From: Takifugu bimaculatus
Lineage: Eukaryota > Chordata > Actinopteri > Tetraodontiformes > Tetraodontidae
Direction: 5' to 3'
Assembly (NCBI GenBank): GCA_004026145.2
Contig: CP034990.1
Span: forward strand, 15,836,383 to 15,900,382
Length of the DNA stretch: 64,000 nt
The position numbers and the translations under genes are program-made. The notes beneath the pieces were generated by a model that was not told the origin of the DNA, did no database searches, and was given only the letters and a program-made list of their open reading frames with translations. Shown here in pieces: positions 62,861-64,000 of this stretch (position 1 is the first letter of the stretch; every line of letters starts with the position of its first letter).

Positions 62861-64000
62861 CCAAACAAAGGTCCACTTTAATTCACCCATCACGCGTCGG
62901 TTCAACCCGGCCGTCAAGGAGCGTGTCTTATGTGTTGCTTGACAGACAAGTGCACACGGCGTGATAGCGGCGTCAAAGAAGAGCGGGAATAAAACAACAC
63001 GGAAGATGGGCAAAAACTACAAGACAGCTGCAGTGGAACCATTTCTCCTAAACAATCACTCACCATGCAACTTCCTGAGGACACTAGACGTGGAATGATT
63101 CTGGGGGGGGGTTCTATAAACACTTGAAATCTGCAGGCTAGCAGTTGAGCTGAAGCTTCATATAGGAACAAAATCTCTGCAGGTCGCAGAGAAGAACCTC
63201 CCACTCAGCAGGCTTCCTTCTCATAAATACGCCTCAGTGCAATATACACTCATAAAAACAACACTCAAAATGAACTGAGCACAAATAAATAGGCTTAAAA
63301 GATATAATTAGTATGGATAACATGAGTAAACGGATGCTATATTCAGCTATTTAACAATGTAATTACTGCGGGGAAGGAGCTGTTTATCAGCCAAGTGATC
63401 CCTGCTTTGATACTGTTCTCGCTTCCAGCCCGACGCCGGTGTGAACGGGCAGATGGGTGGATGGGTGAGGTCTTCTAGTGGTGCTGTCTGGCGGTCTGGT
63501 GAGGTGAAAGGAGATTACCCCCAGAGACGGCGGCAAAGCTCCGCTGATTCTGTTGTTCCGTTCAGTTGCGTTCGTGTTCTCTCCTCCCCTCTGCCAAAGC
63601 CAACAATGCGCGCTCATTTGTCCGCTTTTTCCTCGGTTAGCATGGGAAATTCTCTCCTTCCCTTGTCTTTTTACCCCTTTTTTGATGGGTTTTTGTTTTG
63701 AACACTTCACTATTAGGGAAAAAGAAAATCTGTGTTCAACCGCTCACTTGGCAGCACTTCATTTGATAATATGGAGGCACAAAATTCTCTCTGAGAGAAA
63801 GGTGCTCAGAAGCTGTTTGCTGTGCACAGTGGGCTAGTTTTAGTAGCATTTCTGCTGCACATGCACATTATGGTTCCTCGACCACTGACGAGGCAGGTTG
63901 ATCATGGTTAAGTAGGCATTTTGTATTGGAAATTGGGAGGATTCACTGGACTATTTAGACAGGGATGTTCCTGACTGCCTCTCCACAGAAGGATGAGCTA
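62861..64000. other. noncoding DNA to window end
   Basis: Contains a G9 run at 63103-63111. Overlapping frames on both strands at 63387-63837 are unrecognised. No supported exon. A gene could begin beyond the window edge. Confidence 0.45.

Overview
The window looks like a gene-poor stretch of a teleost fish nuclear genome. The reasons are the fish-type Tigger and Gypsy remnants, several dispersed repeats of a type I recognise from many teleost genomes, abundant CA/GT, CT and TA microsatellites, and no bacterial-style dense coding. No search could be run, so family names come from sequence patterns I recognise. I found no host protein-coding exon, tRNA, rRNA or CRISPR array that I can defend. 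The longest open frames (up to about 180 codons) show no domain I recognise and fall within chance expectation for 64 kb read in six frames. The one recognisable longer frame is a piece of a transposase.

Layout. From 1 to 13 kb there is unique-looking noncoding DNA with a perfect 18-bp hairpin (456-500), two long poly-T tracts (635-658, 5076-5102) and a smaller inverted repeat (4502-4526). From 13 to 33 kb there is more noncoding DNA with microsatellites: a C18/CA compound repeat at 13.65 kb, a 68-bp TA repeat at 15.33 kb, and GT, CA and CT repeats at 26.9-28.3 kb. From 33.7 to 44 kb lie a degraded dispersed repeat (33.70-34.06 kb), a 572-bp internally deleted Tigger element with TA target-site duplications (36,593-37,164), a probable SINE scrap (about 42.0 kb) and another dispersed repeat (43.57-43.96 kb). 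From 44 to 53.8 kb the DNA is noncoding, with a GT repeat at 52.45 kb. From 53.84 to 59.73 kb there is a transposon-rich island: a long teleost dispersed repeat, a second repeat, a Gypsy reverse-transcriptase fragment on the plus strand, a possible short hAT scrap, and a second Gypsy reverse-transcriptase fragment on the minus strand. From 60 kb to the end the DNA is noncoding, with a GT repeat and a weak LINE-like C-terminal reverse-transcriptase trace near 62.65-62.85 kb.

Nothing works together as a pathway or operon. All recognisable coding material is decayed mobile-element sequence. Several stretches (about 48.69-48.86, 57.98-58.26, 58.40-58.44 and 61.47-61.95 kb) carry clustered homeodomain- and POU-like motifs and may be conserved regulatory elements of a distant developmental gene. 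That is inference and needs cross-species alignment. I found no undescribed biological system. The most interesting items are the Tigger copy that keeps an open DNA-binding-domain frame and the 18-bp perfect hairpin.
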